From: CAYVSP01 sp964453655
GTDB lineage: Bacteria > Patescibacteriota > Saccharimonadia > Saccharimonadales > CAYVSP01
Length of the DNA stretch: 18,904 bases
Assembly: GCA_964453655.1 (NCBI GenBank)
Contig: CAYVSP010000016.1
Span: 1-18,904, forward strand
Reading direction: 5' to 3'
Shown: positions 1 to 7,294 of the stretch, piece by piece
How positions within the stretch are numbered: the first letter of the stretch is position 1
How the letters are laid out: the number at the start of each line of letters is the position of its first letter
Translations under genes and position numbers: made by a program
The notes under the pieces: model-generated
What the model saw: only the letters and a program-made list of their open reading frames with translations
Database searches by the model: none
What the model was told of the DNA's origin: nothing

Positions 1-2
1 CT

Positions 3-125
3 AAAGAGCTATTCAGCACTTTGTATCAGGTGCTAATTAACAAAAAAGCCGGCCCTCGAGCCGGTTGGTTCTTAAGTATTTTGCCGAGAGAGTGGCTAGT
101 AAAGCGCCTAAAACTTGAAGCATAG
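3..125 (+). CDS. lysS: Class I lysyl-tRNA synthetase, C-terminal fragment (5' end outside window)
   Basis: The frame is open from the window edge and gives 40 residues before a TAG stop. The segment with the signature KKAGPRAGWFLSIL (about 14 to 27 residues from the edge), followed by a basic end, resembles the conserved C-terminus of class I lysyl-tRNA synthetases, the Rossmann-fold archaeal-type enzyme that charges tRNA-Lys. The enzyme acts in the cytoplasm. The catalytic HIGH and KMSKS regions lie upstream of the window, so they cannot be checked. The gene is too short for a simple ORF scan but is well supported by this conserved tail. The stop codon lies one base before the best ATG of the glycosylase gene, which suggests co-transcription. 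The family call rests only on the C-terminal motif, so it is confident but not certain. Confidence 0.75.
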   Translation, partial: KELFSTLYQVLINKKAGPRAGWFLSILPREWLVKRLKLEA

Positions 126-126
126 G

Positions 127-693
127 ATGGATGCTCTTAAAATAGCGGCCTTTGATGCGGCGCCAAAGCTGTTAGGCTGTGAGCTATTGCGGCATACGCC
201 AGCGGGCGATATCCGCCTTAAAATTGTAGAGACTGAAGCCTATAGCCAAGATGATCCTGCCAGCCACAGTTTTCGGGGAATTACAAAACGCACGGCGCCG
301 ATGTTTGAGGCAGGTGGCAGACTTTATGTCTATTTCACTTATGGGATGCATTATTGCATCAACATAGTAGTTGGCGAAAGCGGAAGGGGCGAAGCGGTTT
401 TACTACGGGCAGCCGAACCACTCGAGGGCATTGAGTTGATAATAAAAAATCGGAGTACCGATAAACTACTGCAACTCACCAATGGTCCAGCCAAGCTGGC
501 TCAGGCTATAGGTATTAATGACACGAAGCTATCTGGAGTAAAACTTGGAAAATCCTCACTTGAACTCCTACCACCCATCAAAGTAATCGCCCAAAAAGAC
601 ATTGGAGTTTCCACCCGGATCGGTATACGTGAGGCTAAAGATCAACTGTGGCGGTTTTATATCAAGAATAACCCCTACATCTCTAGAAAATAA
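127..693 (+). CDS. mpg: DNA-3-methyladenine glycosylase (AAG/MPG family)
   Basis: This is a monofunctional base-excision repair glycosylase that removes alkylated purines such as 3-methyladenine. The protein has 188 residues from ATG 127, the usual size for bacterial AAG enzymes. The hallmark ETEAY motif (residues 35-39) contains the glutamate that activates the water. It is followed by a HSFRG segment, the YVYFTYGMHYCINIV substrate-pocket block, LLRAAEPLEG, TNGPAKL and a RIGI near the end. An in-frame TTG at 115 is also possible, but it would overlap the preceding synthetase by 11 bases. I prefer ATG 127, one base after that gene's stop, with GAAG six bases upstream. It is likely expressed from the synthetase transcript by translational coupling. 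No catalytic residue appears to be missing. Confidence 0.93.
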   Translation: MDALKIAAFDAAPKLLGCELLRHTPAGDIRLKIVETEAYSQDDPASHSFRGITKRTAPMFEAGGRLYVYFTYGMHYCINIVVGESGRGEAVLLRAAEPLEGIELIIKNRSTDKLLQLTNGPAKLAQAIGINDTKLSGVKLGKSSLELLPPIKVIAQKDIGVSTRIGIREAKDQLWRFYIKNNPYISRK

Positions 694-704
694 TTTGAGT
701 GGTT

Positions 705-710
705 TATAAT
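705..710 (+). promoter_or_regulatory. -10 box of msrA, almost leaderless
   Basis: A perfect TATAAT ends eight bases before the msrA ATG, which predicts transcription starting about two bases upstream of the start codon. No clear -35 hexamer is visible 16-18 bases upstream, and GAAG sits too close to the ATG for an ideal ribosome-binding site. Confidence 0.6.
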
Positions 711-718
711 CAAGAAGT

Positions 719-1207
719 ATGAATATACAAAAAGCATTATTTGCAGCCGGCTGCTTTTGGGGTGTTCAATATTATTTTGACCAAGTTCCTGGCGTCACCA
801 AAACAACCGTGGGCTACAGTGGCGGCCATACTAAGAGCCCCACCTATGAGCAAGTTTGCAACCATACCACCGGACACGCCGAAGTAACCTTAATTGAGTT
901 CGATACTATGTTAGTTAGCTTTGAAACACTATTGAAGCAATTTTTTCGGATGCATGATCCAACCCAACTCAACAGGCAAGGTCCCGACGTTGGCGACCAA
1001 TATAGATCAGCGATTTTTTACTTTGATGATAGGCAAAGATTAGCTGCCGAAGCAGTGAAAAAGGAATTGCAAACAGATTTTGACAAACCCATAGTGACTG
1101 AGATTACCAAGGCAAGCGAATTTTATCCAGCAGAAGAGTATCATCAAAAATTTACCGAGAAAACAGGGCAGGGCGCTTGCCACATTCCATATGCTCCAGT
1201 CGGCTAA
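719..1207 (+). CDS. msrA: Peptide-methionine (S)-S-oxide reductase MsrA
   Basis: MsrA reduces the S-epimer of methionine sulfoxide in proteins, repairing oxidative damage. The 162-residue protein begins with the catalytic GCFWG motif (Cys12), then VGYSGGHTKSPTYEQVC, TGHAEV, the FFRMHDPTQLNRQGPDVGDQYRS block and a YHQKF near the end. Two further cysteines, at about 47 and 153 (QGAC), could act in disulfide exchange, although the usual C-terminal resolving pair is not obvious. The enzyme is predicted to be cytoplasmic, since no signal peptide is seen. It has its own -10 box directly upstream. The next gene encodes a heliorhodopsin and starts only 21 bases after this stop, so the two may belong to one photo-oxidative stress locus. 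That functional link is inference. Confidence 0.96.
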   Translation: MNIQKALFAAGCFWGVQYYFDQVPGVTKTTVGYSGGHTKSPTYEQVCNHTTGHAEVTLIEFDTMLVSFETLLKQFFRMHDPTQLNRQGPDVGDQYRSAIFYFDDRQRLAAEAVKKELQTDFDKPIVTEITKASEFYPAEEYHQKFTEKTGQGACHIPYAPVG

Positions 1208-1212
1208 GTTCA

Positions 1213-1221
1213 TGATATAGT
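1213..1221 (+). promoter_or_regulatory. Extended -10 promoter of the heliorhodopsin gene
   Basis: TGA followed by TATAGT forms an extended -10 element that ends seven bases before ATG 1229. The predicted transcript starts one base before, or at, the ATG. An AGGA lies only two bases from the ATG, too close for normal use, so leaderless translation is plausible. Confidence 0.55.
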
Positions 1222-1228
1222 AGGACAA

Positions 1229-2014
1229 ATGGCAACTAAGGCACAGGTTTTTAGTCAATTACACCGCTTACACATAGCTTCGGCAGTCGTTTTTGCACTG
1301 TTAGCAGTAGCCGCGGGGGTATTCATGAGTACTGCCAGTTATCCATTCGTTATCGGGCATGTTGGCAAAGATGCACTGTCAAGCCAAACTACTACGCAAT
1401 TTGCGCCATCTATACACGCTGTTATGGATGTTCAGCTTAAATGGGCAGTGGTGGTTATTATGGCCATCGCTGCGCTGTTTTCCTTGCTGCTGGCAACCAG
1501 CTTACGCAATCAGTATTACAAAGCGCTGCGCGACGGTATTCGTCCGCTGCGTTGGCTGGAGCTTGCTATTACGCTTGGGCTTATGACTGAAGTGGTAGCT
1601 ATGCTAGGCGGCGTCCAAGATGTTGTTTTCTTGAAGCTAATGGCAGGACTGGTCGTCTTAATGAGCGGCCTATACTGGCTGGCAGAGAAACAAAACCTTG
1701 CTAGGGGCACTAAGAAAGCAGTTTGGTCAGCCTATATATTTGGGGTGTTTTCGGCAGCATTACCTTGGTTAATTATACTTGTAAGTTTGATGGCGACGGC
1801 TGCTTACGGCATGGTACGCCAACCCTGGTATGTTTATAGCGTGGATGGGGTTTTATTATTAGGCTTTGTCTTATTCTCAGTTAATTTACTTAATCGTTTG
1901 CGTAATTATAAGAGCTGGAAGCGCTATGAGATCATGGAATTTAACCACGTGGTTATAAATCTGGTGCTTAAAGCCAGCTTTGCGATCATCCTGATAATTG
2001 GTCTTAAGAAGTAA
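1229..2014 (+). CDS. Heliorhodopsin (retinal-binding seven-helix membrane protein)
   Basis: The 261-residue protein has seven hydrophobic segments, roughly at residues 13-35, 68-92, 108-128, 132-151, 165-190, 200-220 and 240-259. Several blocks match heliorhodopsins. YYKALRDGIRPLRWLEL (96-112) matches the family pattern in which an Arg and the counterion Glu of helix 3 occur as RWxE (here Arg108, Glu111). It is followed by MTEVVAMLGGVQD (119-131), where the family has a similar M-I-AMLTG-D run. FSVNLLNRLRNYKSWKRY (216-233) resembles the helix 6 to 7 connection. VINLVLKAS (242-250) places Lys248 where heliorhodopsins carry the retinal Schiff-base lysine. The family has inverted membrane topology (N-terminus inside) and is thought to act in sensing or transport rather than as a strong pump. 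Microbial type-1 rhodopsin is less likely because its helix 3 motif (DTE-like) is absent. No retinal-synthesis gene is in the window. Confidence 0.82.
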   Translation: MATKAQVFSQLHRLHIASAVVFALLAVAAGVFMSTASYPFVIGHVGKDALSSQTTTQFAPSIHAVMDVQLKWAVVVIMAIAALFSLLLATSLRNQYYKALRDGIRPLRWLELAITLGLMTEVVAMLGGVQDVVFLKLMAGLVVLMSGLYWLAEKQNLARGTKKAVWSAYIFGVFSAALPWLIILVSLMATAAYGMVRQPWYVYSVDGVLLLGFVLFSVNLLNRLRNYKSWKRYEIMEFNHVVINLVLKASFAIILIIGLKK

Positions 2015-2046
2015 ATCGCCAGTAAAATCGAACAATAAAGTAGTAC

Positions 2047-2835
2047 ATGGCTAATACATATTCCAGAACCCGCTACTTGCCTTATGAGCCGGGTCAGACA
2101 ACGCCCTATAAGATCAGCCGCAGTAAAATTGAACTTTTTAAGCAGTGCCCGCGTTGTTTCTGGCTAGATGCACGGCTAAAGATTAAACGGCCGAGCGGCC
2201 CGCCGTTTCAGATAAATAAAGCCATCGACGAACTACTTAAAAAAGAGTTTGATGGCTATCGCCAAAAAGGTGAACCTCACCCATGGATGATCGACTATCA
2301 GATAAAAGCCGTACCAATGCAACACCCGGACCTGGATAAGTGGCGCCATAATTTTACAGGCGTATTCACACTGCATAAACCGACCAACCTGCATGTTTTT
2401 GGTGCCATTGACGATATCTGGGTAGACGAAAGTGGAAAAGTTATAGTGGTGGACTATAAGGCAACCGCTAAAGCAGGTGAAGTTAGCTTGGATGCCGACT
2501 GGCAGCAGAGCTACAAACGCCAGATGGAAGTCTATCAATGGCTGCTTCGCGCCAATGGCTTGGATGTTAGCAATACAGCTTATTTTGTGTATACCAATGG
2601 CCGGCTCGATTTAGACGGCTTTTTTAATAAAGTAGAATTTACGACTAAGATTATTCCCTATAAAGGTGATTACAAATGGGTGGAGCCGACTCTTAAAGAC
2701 ATGAAAAAATGTCTTGAGGGAGACATGCCGGCAGTCGGCAAAGCAGCCATGGGTGGCGATTGTGATTTTTGTTTGTATGCCAAGGCTCGAACAGAACTGA
2801 CGTTAAAAAGCCTAAAAGGTACGTTAGCAGCCTAA
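2047..2835 (+). CDS. PD-(D/E)XK nuclease of the RecB/Cas4 type with a putative Fe-S cluster
   Basis: The 262-residue protein fits the PDDEXK_1 (RecB-like, Cas4/AddB-related) family of metal-dependent DNA exonucleases. Visible motifs are ISRSKIELFKQCPRCFWL near the N-terminus (Cys34 and Cys37), GAIDDIW with Asp122/Asp123, VVDYKA with Asp136 and Lys138 (the D-x-K catalytic pair), QMEVYQWLL with Gln159, and a C-terminal DCDFC (Cys239 and Cys242). The four cysteines flanking the nuclease core resemble the iron-sulfur staple of Cas4, AddB and Dna2. There is no CRISPR array or cas gene nearby and no helicase domain, so a DNA-repair or DNA-processing role is more likely than CRISPR adaptation. The substrate is unknown. 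The start is supported by the conserved N-terminal region. No good ribosome-binding site is visible, and a weak TAAAGT lies five bases before the ATG. Confidence 0.82.
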   Translation: MANTYSRTRYLPYEPGQTTPYKISRSKIELFKQCPRCFWLDARLKIKRPSGPPFQINKAIDELLKKEFDGYRQKGEPHPWMIDYQIKAVPMQHPDLDKWRHNFTGVFTLHKPTNLHVFGAIDDIWVDESGKVIVVDYKATAKAGEVSLDADWQQSYKRQMEVYQWLLRANGLDVSNTAYFVYTNGRLDLDGFFNKVEFTTKIIPYKGDYKWVEPTLKDMKKCLEGDMPAVGKAAMGGDCDFCLYAKARTELTLKSLKGTLAA

Positions 2836-2882
2836 ATTATTGTAGTAACGCTAAAAATGATGCGTGCTAGCCAAGCTGAAGG

Positions 2883-2888
2883 TATACT
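2883..2888 (+). promoter_or_regulatory. -10 box of serS, leaderless spacing
   Basis: TATACT (2883-2888) places the predicted start of transcription exactly on the A of the serS ATG. A TATAAT at 2888-2893 is also present, but it would put the transcript start inside the gene, after its conserved first codons. No ribosome-binding site is seen. Confidence 0.5.
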
Positions 2889-2894
2889 ATAATC

Positions 2895-4190
2895 ATGTTA
2901 GATATCCAGTTTATTCGTGATAACCCCGATCTGGTCAAAGAAAAATCGCAGCAAAAACAGCTAAAAGTCGATATTAATGCACTGCTGGAGCTTGATAATC
3001 AACGGCGCACACAGCTGACTAAGATAGAGGCTTTGCGTCAAAGGCGCAATGAACATGCCCAGAAATCTGGCAAAGCTAAACCGAGCGAAGCCCAGATTGC
3101 CGAGGGCCGCCAGATAAAAGATGAGCTGTCTAAATTAGAAAAAGCTCTCGATCTTATTGACAAGAAGTTTTGGCCTCTGTTGAAGCAAGTACCGAATATG
3201 CCGCTCGATGATGTGCCGGTTGGTGCCAGTGAAGCGGATAATCAGGTAGTGAAGCAGGTTGGAGTGAAAAAAGAATTTGTTTTTAAACCTAAAAACCATG
3301 CCGAAATAGTTAAGACCAAAGATTTAGTCGATAAAGAGCGGGCGGCTAAAGTGGCCGGCAGCCGTTTTGCGTACATAAAAGGTGATTTAGTGCGCTTGCA
3401 GTTTGCCCTCATGCAGTTTGCACTTGAGACACTTGGCAATGAGAAAATAATTGAAGAACTGATACAAAAAAATAAGCTTGAGCTCAGCGCCAAACCCTTT
3501 ATTCCGGTATTACCACCGGCTTTAATTCGCACTGATGCCTATGAGGCGTCGACACGGCTGAATGCTGAAGAGCAGACCTACAAGCTGGCAGATGATGAGT
3601 TATGGCTCAATGCCAGCGCCGAACACTCGCTATCAACCATGTACTTGGATGAAATCGTTGATGAAAAAGATCTGCCGATTCGTTATGTCGGCTTTTCAAC
3701 AAGCTTCCGGCGTGAGGCTGGCTCATATGGCAAAGACATCGAAGGCATCATCCGTATGCACCAATTCGATAAACTTGAAATGGAAAGCTTTACAACTCCC
3801 GAAACCGGCCTGCAAGAGCATTTGTTATTAATAGCCATACAAGAGTACCTTATGCAGCAACTCGATTTACCTTATCAAGTGCTCAATAAATGTACGGCCG
3901 ACATAGGTAAGCCAAATGCTCGAGGCGTGGATATAAATGTATGGCTGCCTGGCGAAAATAAGTACCTCGAAACGCACACAGCTGACTACATGACTGATTA
4001 CCAGGCACGCAGCACTCGTAGCAGGCTACGACGAACGGGGGGCAGCGTGGAGCTGCTTCACACCAATGATGCTACGGCTTTTTCGCAGCGCCCGCTGATT
4101 GCTATACTAGAAAATTACCAGACAAAAGACGGCCGTGTCATCATTCCTAAGGTTTTACAGCCATATATGGGAGGCAAGACAGAGCTATGA
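2895..4190 (+). CDS. serS: Seryl-tRNA synthetase
   Basis: SerRS charges tRNA-Ser (and tRNA-Sec where present) in the cytoplasm. The 431-residue protein has the usual length. It opens with MLDIQFIRDNPDLVKEK, a canonical SerRS start that fixes the ATG. A highly charged antiparallel coiled-coil arm (about residues 30-105) for binding the long variable arm of tRNA-Ser follows. The class II core shows motif 2 at FRREAGSYGKD (residues 271-281), running into GIIRMHQFDKLE, and motif 3 near residues 372-379 (ARSTRSRLR), preceded by the VDINVWLPGENKYLE substrate loop. The TGA stop overlaps the ATG of hpf by four bases (ATGA), so the two are translationally coupled. An AT-rich -10 box touches its start codon. 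Confidence 0.97.
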   Translation: MLDIQFIRDNPDLVKEKSQQKQLKVDINALLELDNQRRTQLTKIEALRQRRNEHAQKSGKAKPSEAQIAEGRQIKDELSKLEKALDLIDKKFWPLLKQVPNMPLDDVPVGASEADNQVVKQVGVKKEFVFKPKNHAEIVKTKDLVDKERAAKVAGSRFAYIKGDLVRLQFALMQFALETLGNEKIIEELIQKNKLELSAKPFIPVLPPALIRTDAYEASTRLNAEEQTYKLADDELWLNASAEHSLSTMYLDEIVDEKDLPIRYVGFSTSFRREAGSYGKDIEGIIRMHQFDKLEMESFTTPETGLQEHLLLIAIQEYLMQQLDLPYQVLNKCTADIGKPNARGVDINVWLPGENKYLETHTADYMTDYQARSTRSRLRRTGGSVELLHTNDATAFSQRPLIAILENYQTKDGRVIIPKVLQPYMGGKTEL

Positions 4191-4549
4191 TCAAGAAATT
4201 AGAAATTTCCGGTGTCCATCTAAAGGCCGATCCCAAACTTCAAGAATACGCTACCCGAAAAATCGGTAAATTAGATCGTTTTTTACCTAGAGCTGCCCGC
4301 GAAAGCGCCCATGCCGAAGTACTACTCAAAGAAAAGAGTATTAAAACACGCAAAGAATATACTTGTGAAGTGGTGTTACAACTACCTCACGATACAATCA
4401 CAGTTTCTGAATCAACAATGAACATCTTTGCAGCTATCGATATCGTCGAAGCGAAGCTCAAAAACCTACTCAAAAAATACAAAGAAACGCACAGCAGCTT
4501 GCACTTGCACCGTCGCGTGCTGGCTAAACTTCATCGCCGGGCTTCTTAG
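4187..4549 (+). CDS. hpf: Ribosome hibernation-promoting factor, short form
   Basis: The 120-residue protein is a short HPF/YfiA-type factor that binds the decoding centre of the 30S subunit and silences ribosomes in stasis. It starts with MIKKLEISGVHLKADPKLQEYATRK, typical of the fold, continues with a KLDRFLP segment and a basic helix rich in Lys (about residues 90-102), and ends in a basic tail with LHLHRRV. The C-terminal dimerisation domain of long HPF is absent. This would favour a 70S inactivation or hibernation mode dependent on a partner, but that is inference. The ATG overlaps the serS stop, so it should be co-expressed with serS. Position just before secA is a gene order also known in Bacillus. 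Confidence 0.92.
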   Translation: MIKKLEISGVHLKADPKLQEYATRKIGKLDRFLPRAARESAHAEVLLKEKSIKTRKEYTCEVVLQLPHDTITVSESTMNIFAAIDIVEAKLKNLLKKYKETHSSLHLHRRVLAKLHRRAS

Positions 4550-4611
4550 CTGTTTGATAGTTGCCAAAAAAAGCGCAGAAAATTTCGTGGCGTGGCCCAG
4601 TGAGCTTGAGG

Positions 4612-4650
4612 TACAATAAAGGCCAGTAGTTTTTATCCGACCTGCTACTG
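4612..4650 (+). promoter_or_regulatory. secA promoter -10 and 5' leader hairpin
   Basis: TACAAT (4612-4617) predicts a start near 4624. The transcript would then begin with a hairpin of CAGTAG (4624-4629) pairing with CTACTG (4645-4650) across a 15-base loop. No convincing -35 is visible. The rest of the 124-base gap after hpf holds the secA ribosome-binding site and nothing else that I can support. Confidence 0.4.
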
Positions 4651-4660
4651 AATTTCGGAA

Positions 4661-4670
4661 AGGGAGAGGG
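4661..4670 (+). promoter_or_regulatory. Strong ribosome-binding site deciding the secA TTG start
   Basis: AGGGAGAGGG contains GGAG seven bases before TTG 4674. It is one of the best ribosome-binding sites in the window and supports the non-ATG start. Confidence 0.7.
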
Positions 4671-4673
4671 AAT

Positions 4674-7274
4674 TTGCGAAAAGTATTAAAGCGCGTACTG
4701 GGTGACCCCCAGGCTAAGACATTAAAACGGCTAACCAAAAGAGTGCGTGATATTAACGCATTGTCTGACCAATATAAAAAAATGTCTGACAGCAAACTTA
4801 AGCAACAGACAGACGTACTGAAAAAGCGCTTAGAGAAAGAAGCTTTGGATAAAATACTGCCAGATGCCTTTGCCTTAGTGCGCGAAGCGGCTACCCGCAC
4901 GCTTAAGCAGCGACACTTTGATGTACAGCTTGTCGGGGGTATGGCGTTACATGCCGGCAGCGTGGCCGAGATGAAAACCGGCGAAGGTAAGACGTTGGTA
5001 GCGACATTACCGGTCTATCTTAATGCGCTGAGCGGCAAGGGCGTACACGTTGTAACTGTCAATGATTATCTAGCACAGCGTGATGCCGGTTGGATGGCAC
5101 AAATCTATGATTTTTTGGGCCTAACGACGGGTGTAATTATTGCCGATGAATCGTATATTTATGACAGCAAATTTAGTAATACCAAGCACCAGGACGCTAG
5201 ATTTCATCACCTAAAACCGTGTACTCGTCAGGAGGCTTATGAAGCTGACATCACCTACGGAACCAATAACGAATTCGGTTTTGACTACCTGCGCGACAAT
5301 ATGGTGCGTGAGGTCGACCAACTAAGACAGCGTGATTTGCACTATGCTATCGTTGACGAAGTTGATTCAATCTTGATTGATGAAGCTCGTACGCCATTGA
5401 TTATTTCGGCGCCGGCAGTCACCAGCGGTAGTGCCTACGCCCAGTTTGCCAAAGTGGTACGCAATCTTGAAGAAGAGCATTATGAAAAAGACGAGAAACG
5501 CCGGTCGGTAATCTTGACCGACGAGGGTATTAAATTGATGGAAAAAACACTCGGCATCGATAATCTATATGCGACTGAAAATATCCGCACCATTTACCAT
5601 CTTGATCAAGCTCTCAAGGCCCAGACCCTTTTTAAGCGGGATAAAGATTATGTTGTCACGACTGACGGAGAAGTTGTTATTGTTGATGAATTCACCGGAC
5701 GCTTGCTTAAGGGCCGCCGCTATAATGAAGGTTTGCACCAGGCAATTGAAGCCAAAGAAGGCGTCGAAGTGCAGGAAGAGTCGATGACGCTAGCTACCAT
5801 TTCTTTTCAGAACTACTTTCGCCTGTATGAAAAATTGGCTGGCATGACCGGTACGGCTAAAACCGAGGAAGAGGAGTTCCACCAGATCTATAAACTAGAT
5901 GTATTAGAAATTCCACCTAACCGGAAGTTTATCCGTGATGATCGGCCGGATAGAATCTATCGTAGCGAGGAAGGCAAGTTTCGCGCCATTGTGCGCGAAG
6001 TAAAACTATTGCAGCAAAAAGGCCAACCCGTCCTACTGGGAACTGTTTCAGTTGAAAAAAATGAGGCGCTGAGTAGCATGCTTACTAAAGCCGGCGTCAA
6101 TCACGAAACCTTGAACGCTAAAAACAATGAACGCGAAGCTGGTATTGTTGCCAAAGCTGGCGAAAAGGGTTCGGTAACGCTTGCTACTAATATCGCCGGT
6201 CGTGGCACGGACATTGTACTTGGCGAAGGAATCAAAGAGCTGGGCGGTTTATTTGTAGTCGGGTCGGAACGGCACGAATCGCGCCGCATTGATAACCAGC
6301 TGCGCGGGCGTAGTGGGCGCCAAGGCGATCCTGGTGCCAGCCAGTTTTTTGTAAGTACCGACGATGACTTGATGCGTATTTTCGGTGGTGAACGGATTGG
6401 TTCAATTATGGATCGCTTGAAAGTAGATGATGAAACGCCGATTGAAAACCGCATGATTAGCCGTAGCCTCGAGGCTGCCCAAAAAAAAGTAGAAGGTTAT
6501 AACTTCGATGCCCGCAAAAACGTTGTTCAATACGACGACGTAATGAATCGGCATCGCCGCGCAATCTATTCAATGCGCCGCGAAATATTACTGCAAACTG
6601 ATATCAGCAAGCGCGTCAAAATCTTTATTGAAGAAGAGGTACAAACCTTGGCTAGCTCCCCGCAAACGTTAAGTGACCAATATGAAGATATGATCAAGGA
6701 AGTTTTTCCGTTCGATGAGTCAACCCTAGATCGTTTATTTGATAGTGACACTGACTCTTTCGGCAAAGCCTTGCTCAAAGAAAGCGACAAGCTGTATAAA
6801 ACCCGCGAAACGGCTTTTGGTGCTGATATTTTACGCAAAATTGAACGGGATATCTTTTTGCAAATTTTAGACAACCTTTGGATGCAACACCTTGAAAACA
6901 TGGATCACTTGCGAGAAGGCATTCACTGGATCAGTGTCGGCCAGCGCGATCCGCTGGTAGAATATCGGCGGCAGGGACAGATTCTGTTTGAAGACATGCA
7001 ATCTACGCTGCGCCACGATGTCGTAAGAGCGCTCTTTCAGGCCCAGCCGGTTGATGAAGAAGAACTGGAACAACCAATTGAAACCGAACTTACCCGGGCG
7101 GCCCGTAAATCGGTCGATAATGCTGATGTCATCATCGATGCGGAAGAGTATCAGGAGAGTGACTTTAAGCAGTCGGCTACAGAAACTCAACAGAAGCGGA
7201 AAGTACACGAAAAGCGTAAGAAAGCTCGTAAAGCGGAGCGCAAAAGACGCTCTAAAGGTAAAAAGCGCAAGTAA
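4674..7274 (+). CDS. secA: Preprotein translocase ATPase SecA
   Basis: SecA is the motor ATPase that pushes secretory proteins through SecYEG. The 866-residue protein starts at TTG, supported by a strong GGAG ribosome-binding site, and begins with a basic amphipathic segment before LGDPQAKTLKRL. Nucleotide-binding motifs are present: Walker A GEGKT (residues 103-107), DEVD (228-231) followed by SILIDEARTPLI, VIVDEFTGRLLKGRRYNEGLHQAIEAKEGV, GMTGTAKTE, NIAGRGTDI and RGRSGRQGDPG. The wing and scaffold region includes NLWMQHLENMDHLREGI. The C-terminus lacks the usual Cys-rich zinc-binding linker and instead ends in a strongly Lys/Arg-rich tail of about 26 residues, which might contact lipid or ribosomes. 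It is followed after 20 bases by the M16 peptidase gene, probably in the same transcript. Confidence 0.98.
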   Translation: MRKVLKRVLGDPQAKTLKRLTKRVRDINALSDQYKKMSDSKLKQQTDVLKKRLEKEALDKILPDAFALVREAATRTLKQRHFDVQLVGGMALHAGSVAEMKTGEGKTLVATLPVYLNALSGKGVHVVTVNDYLAQRDAGWMAQIYDFLGLTTGVIIADESYIYDSKFSNTKHQDARFHHLKPCTRQEAYEADITYGTNNEFGFDYLRDNMVREVDQLRQRDLHYAIVDEVDSILIDEARTPLIISAPAVTSGSAYAQFAKVVRNLEEEHYEKDEKRRSVILTDEGIKLMEKTLGIDNLYATENIRTIYHLDQALKAQTLFKRDKDYVVTTDGEVVIVDEFTGRLLKGRRYNEGLHQAIEAKEGVEVQEESMTLATISFQNYFRLYEKLAGMTGTAKTEEEEFHQIYKLDVLEIPPNRKFIRDDRPDRIYRSEEGKFRAIVREVKLLQQKGQPVLLGTVSVEKNEALSSMLTKAGVNHETLNAKNNEREAGIVAKAGEKGSVTLATNIAGRGTDIVLGEGIKELGGLFVVGSERHESRRIDNQLRGRSGRQGDPGASQFFVSTDDDLMRIFGGERIGSIMDRLKVDDETPIENRMISRSLEAAQKKVEGYNFDARKNVVQYDDVMNRHRRAIYSMRREILLQTDISKRVKIFIEEEVQTLASSPQTLSDQYEDMIKEVFPFDESTLDRLFDSDTDSFGKALLKESDKLYKTRETAFGADILRKIERDIFLQILDNLWMQHLENMDHLREGIHWISVGQRDPLVEYRRQGQILFEDMQSTLRHDVVRALFQAQPVDEEELEQPIETELTRAARKSVDNADVIIDAEEYQESDFKQSATETQQKRKVHEKRKKARKAERKRRSKGKKRK

Positions 7275-7294
7275 TTGCGCTTACAGGAGTAAAC

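Noticed and set aside
47..66. A GC-rich hairpin (CCGGC with GCCGG) beside an A6 run, resembling a terminator on the minus strand
   Set aside because: It lies inside the conserved C-terminal codons of the class I lysyl-tRNA synthetase, whose KKAGPRAG sequence explains it, and no minus-strand gene is seen.
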